45,496 nucleotides of DNA from Membranihabitans marinus (lineage in GTDB: Bacteria > Bacteroidota > Bacteroidia > Chitinophagales > Saprospiraceae): positions 41,882 to 87,377 of the forward strand of contig NZ_JAJQYA010000021.1 of assembly GCF_021729155.1 (NCBI RefSeq), in the 5' to 3' direction. Shown here piece by piece: positions 45,339 to 45,496 of the stretch. The notes under the pieces are model-generated. The model was not told where the DNA came from. It saw only the letters and a program-made list of their open reading frames with translations, and did not search any database. Every line of letters starts with the position of its first letter. Positions within the stretch are counted from its first letter, which is position 1. Made by a program: the position numbers and the translations under genes.

Positions 45339-45357
45339 AAATGGATTTCGTATAAAA
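45339..45357 (-). repeat. Right 19-base arm of the inverted repeat around dprA
   Basis: Reads AAATGGATTTCGTATAAAA on the plus strand, the partner of 44028-44046 with one mismatch. Confidence 0.7.
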
Positions 45358-45398
45358 CATATATGATATGATAAAACTATAGTGGCGAATAATACGAT

Positions 45399-45426
45399 TT
45401 ACGTTTTATGATGACGGAAAAGATTT
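45399..45426 (+). repeat. 28-base direct repeat, unit C
   Basis: Second copy of unit B with two A-to-G differences; followed directly by AATGACTGAATGTAG (45430-45444) and then by two hairpins. Confidence 0.75.
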
Positions 45427-45443
45427 TTGAATGACTGAATGTA

Positions 45444-45484
45444 GTTGCCCTTTAGGGCAACCAAAGGTCGTAAATCGACCTTTG
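45444..45484. repeat. Two back-to-back perfect hairpins
   Basis: First hairpin: GTTGCCC (45444-45450) and GGGCAAC (45455-45461) with a four-base loop. Second hairpin: CAAAGGTCG (45462-45470) and CGACCTTTG (45476-45484) with a five-base loop. They abut without a spacer. No T-run follows within the window, so they look more like part of an intergenic repeat element than a simple terminator; the window ends 12 bases later. Confidence 0.75.
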
Positions 45485-45496
45485 ATGAAGATGACC

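Overview
The window is a chromosomal segment of a low-GC member of the Bacteroidota. The evidence is a SusC/SusD pair, two proteins with type IX secretion (T9SS) C-terminal sorting domains, an HmuY-type heme operon, a viroplasmin-RNase H fusion, a eukaryote-like (type 2) isoleucyl-tRNA synthetase and several upstream sequences matching the Bacteroidota -7 promoter box TAnnTTTG. The genus cannot be fixed from the sequence; a marine or environmental Saprospiria/Cytophagia-like organism is a guess. Most of the window is ordinary core genome. I see no phage, CRISPR array, rRNA or tRNA.

Layout. 1-5.7 kb: a small membrane ORF at the edge, then on the minus strand ileS-recO, and a Crp-type regulator followed by an SRPBCC protein. 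6.2-13.6 kb (plus): SusC, SusD and two surface lipoproteins with discoidin-like C-termini, forming a glycan-capture locus without a glycosidase or local regulator. 13.7-16.4 kb (plus): a two-gene ABC transporter, a repeat-bearing gap and a small membrane protein. 16.4-18.1 kb (minus): an EamA exporter and an Lrp/AsnC regulator. 18.2-21.9 kb (plus): mnmG, a haloperoxidase/PAP2-like lipoprotein and a group III truncated hemoglobin. 21.9-29.1 kb (minus): a complete heme-uptake operon transcribed in the order hmuY-like, hmuT, hmuU, hmuV, hmuS, hmuR. 29.2-32.8 kb: gluconokinase, an orphan T9SS cargo protein and an IS1595/ISXO2-like transposase with altered catalytic residues. 33.1-44.0 kb (minus): rnhA-like, fadD, OmpA/PD40 protein, PAP2-like membrane protein, dapD, M1 aminopeptidase and a UvrD/PcrA helicase. 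44.2-45.3 kb (plus): dprA, surrounded by short repeats.

How the genes work together. In the heme operon, a secreted two-domain HmuY-like protein would capture heme, HmuR would move it through the outer membrane, HmuTUV through the inner membrane, and HmuS would bind or degrade it in the cytoplasm. Junctions are tight (4-base ATGA overlaps or 1-10 base gaps), so this is one transcription unit. The nearby truncated hemoglobin is another heme protein but is transcribed toward the operon. The SusCD locus would import an oligosaccharide or glycopeptide whose degrading enzymes are encoded elsewhere.

The observations most worth a second look are: an IleRS whose HIGH signature is GIHH, a swap associated in published work with very strong mupirocin resistance; the tandem HmuY module fused to a T9SS sorting domain; the intact transposase ORF lacking most of its expected catalytic residues; and the repeat family around dprA. 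I did not find a convincing wholly new multi-gene system.
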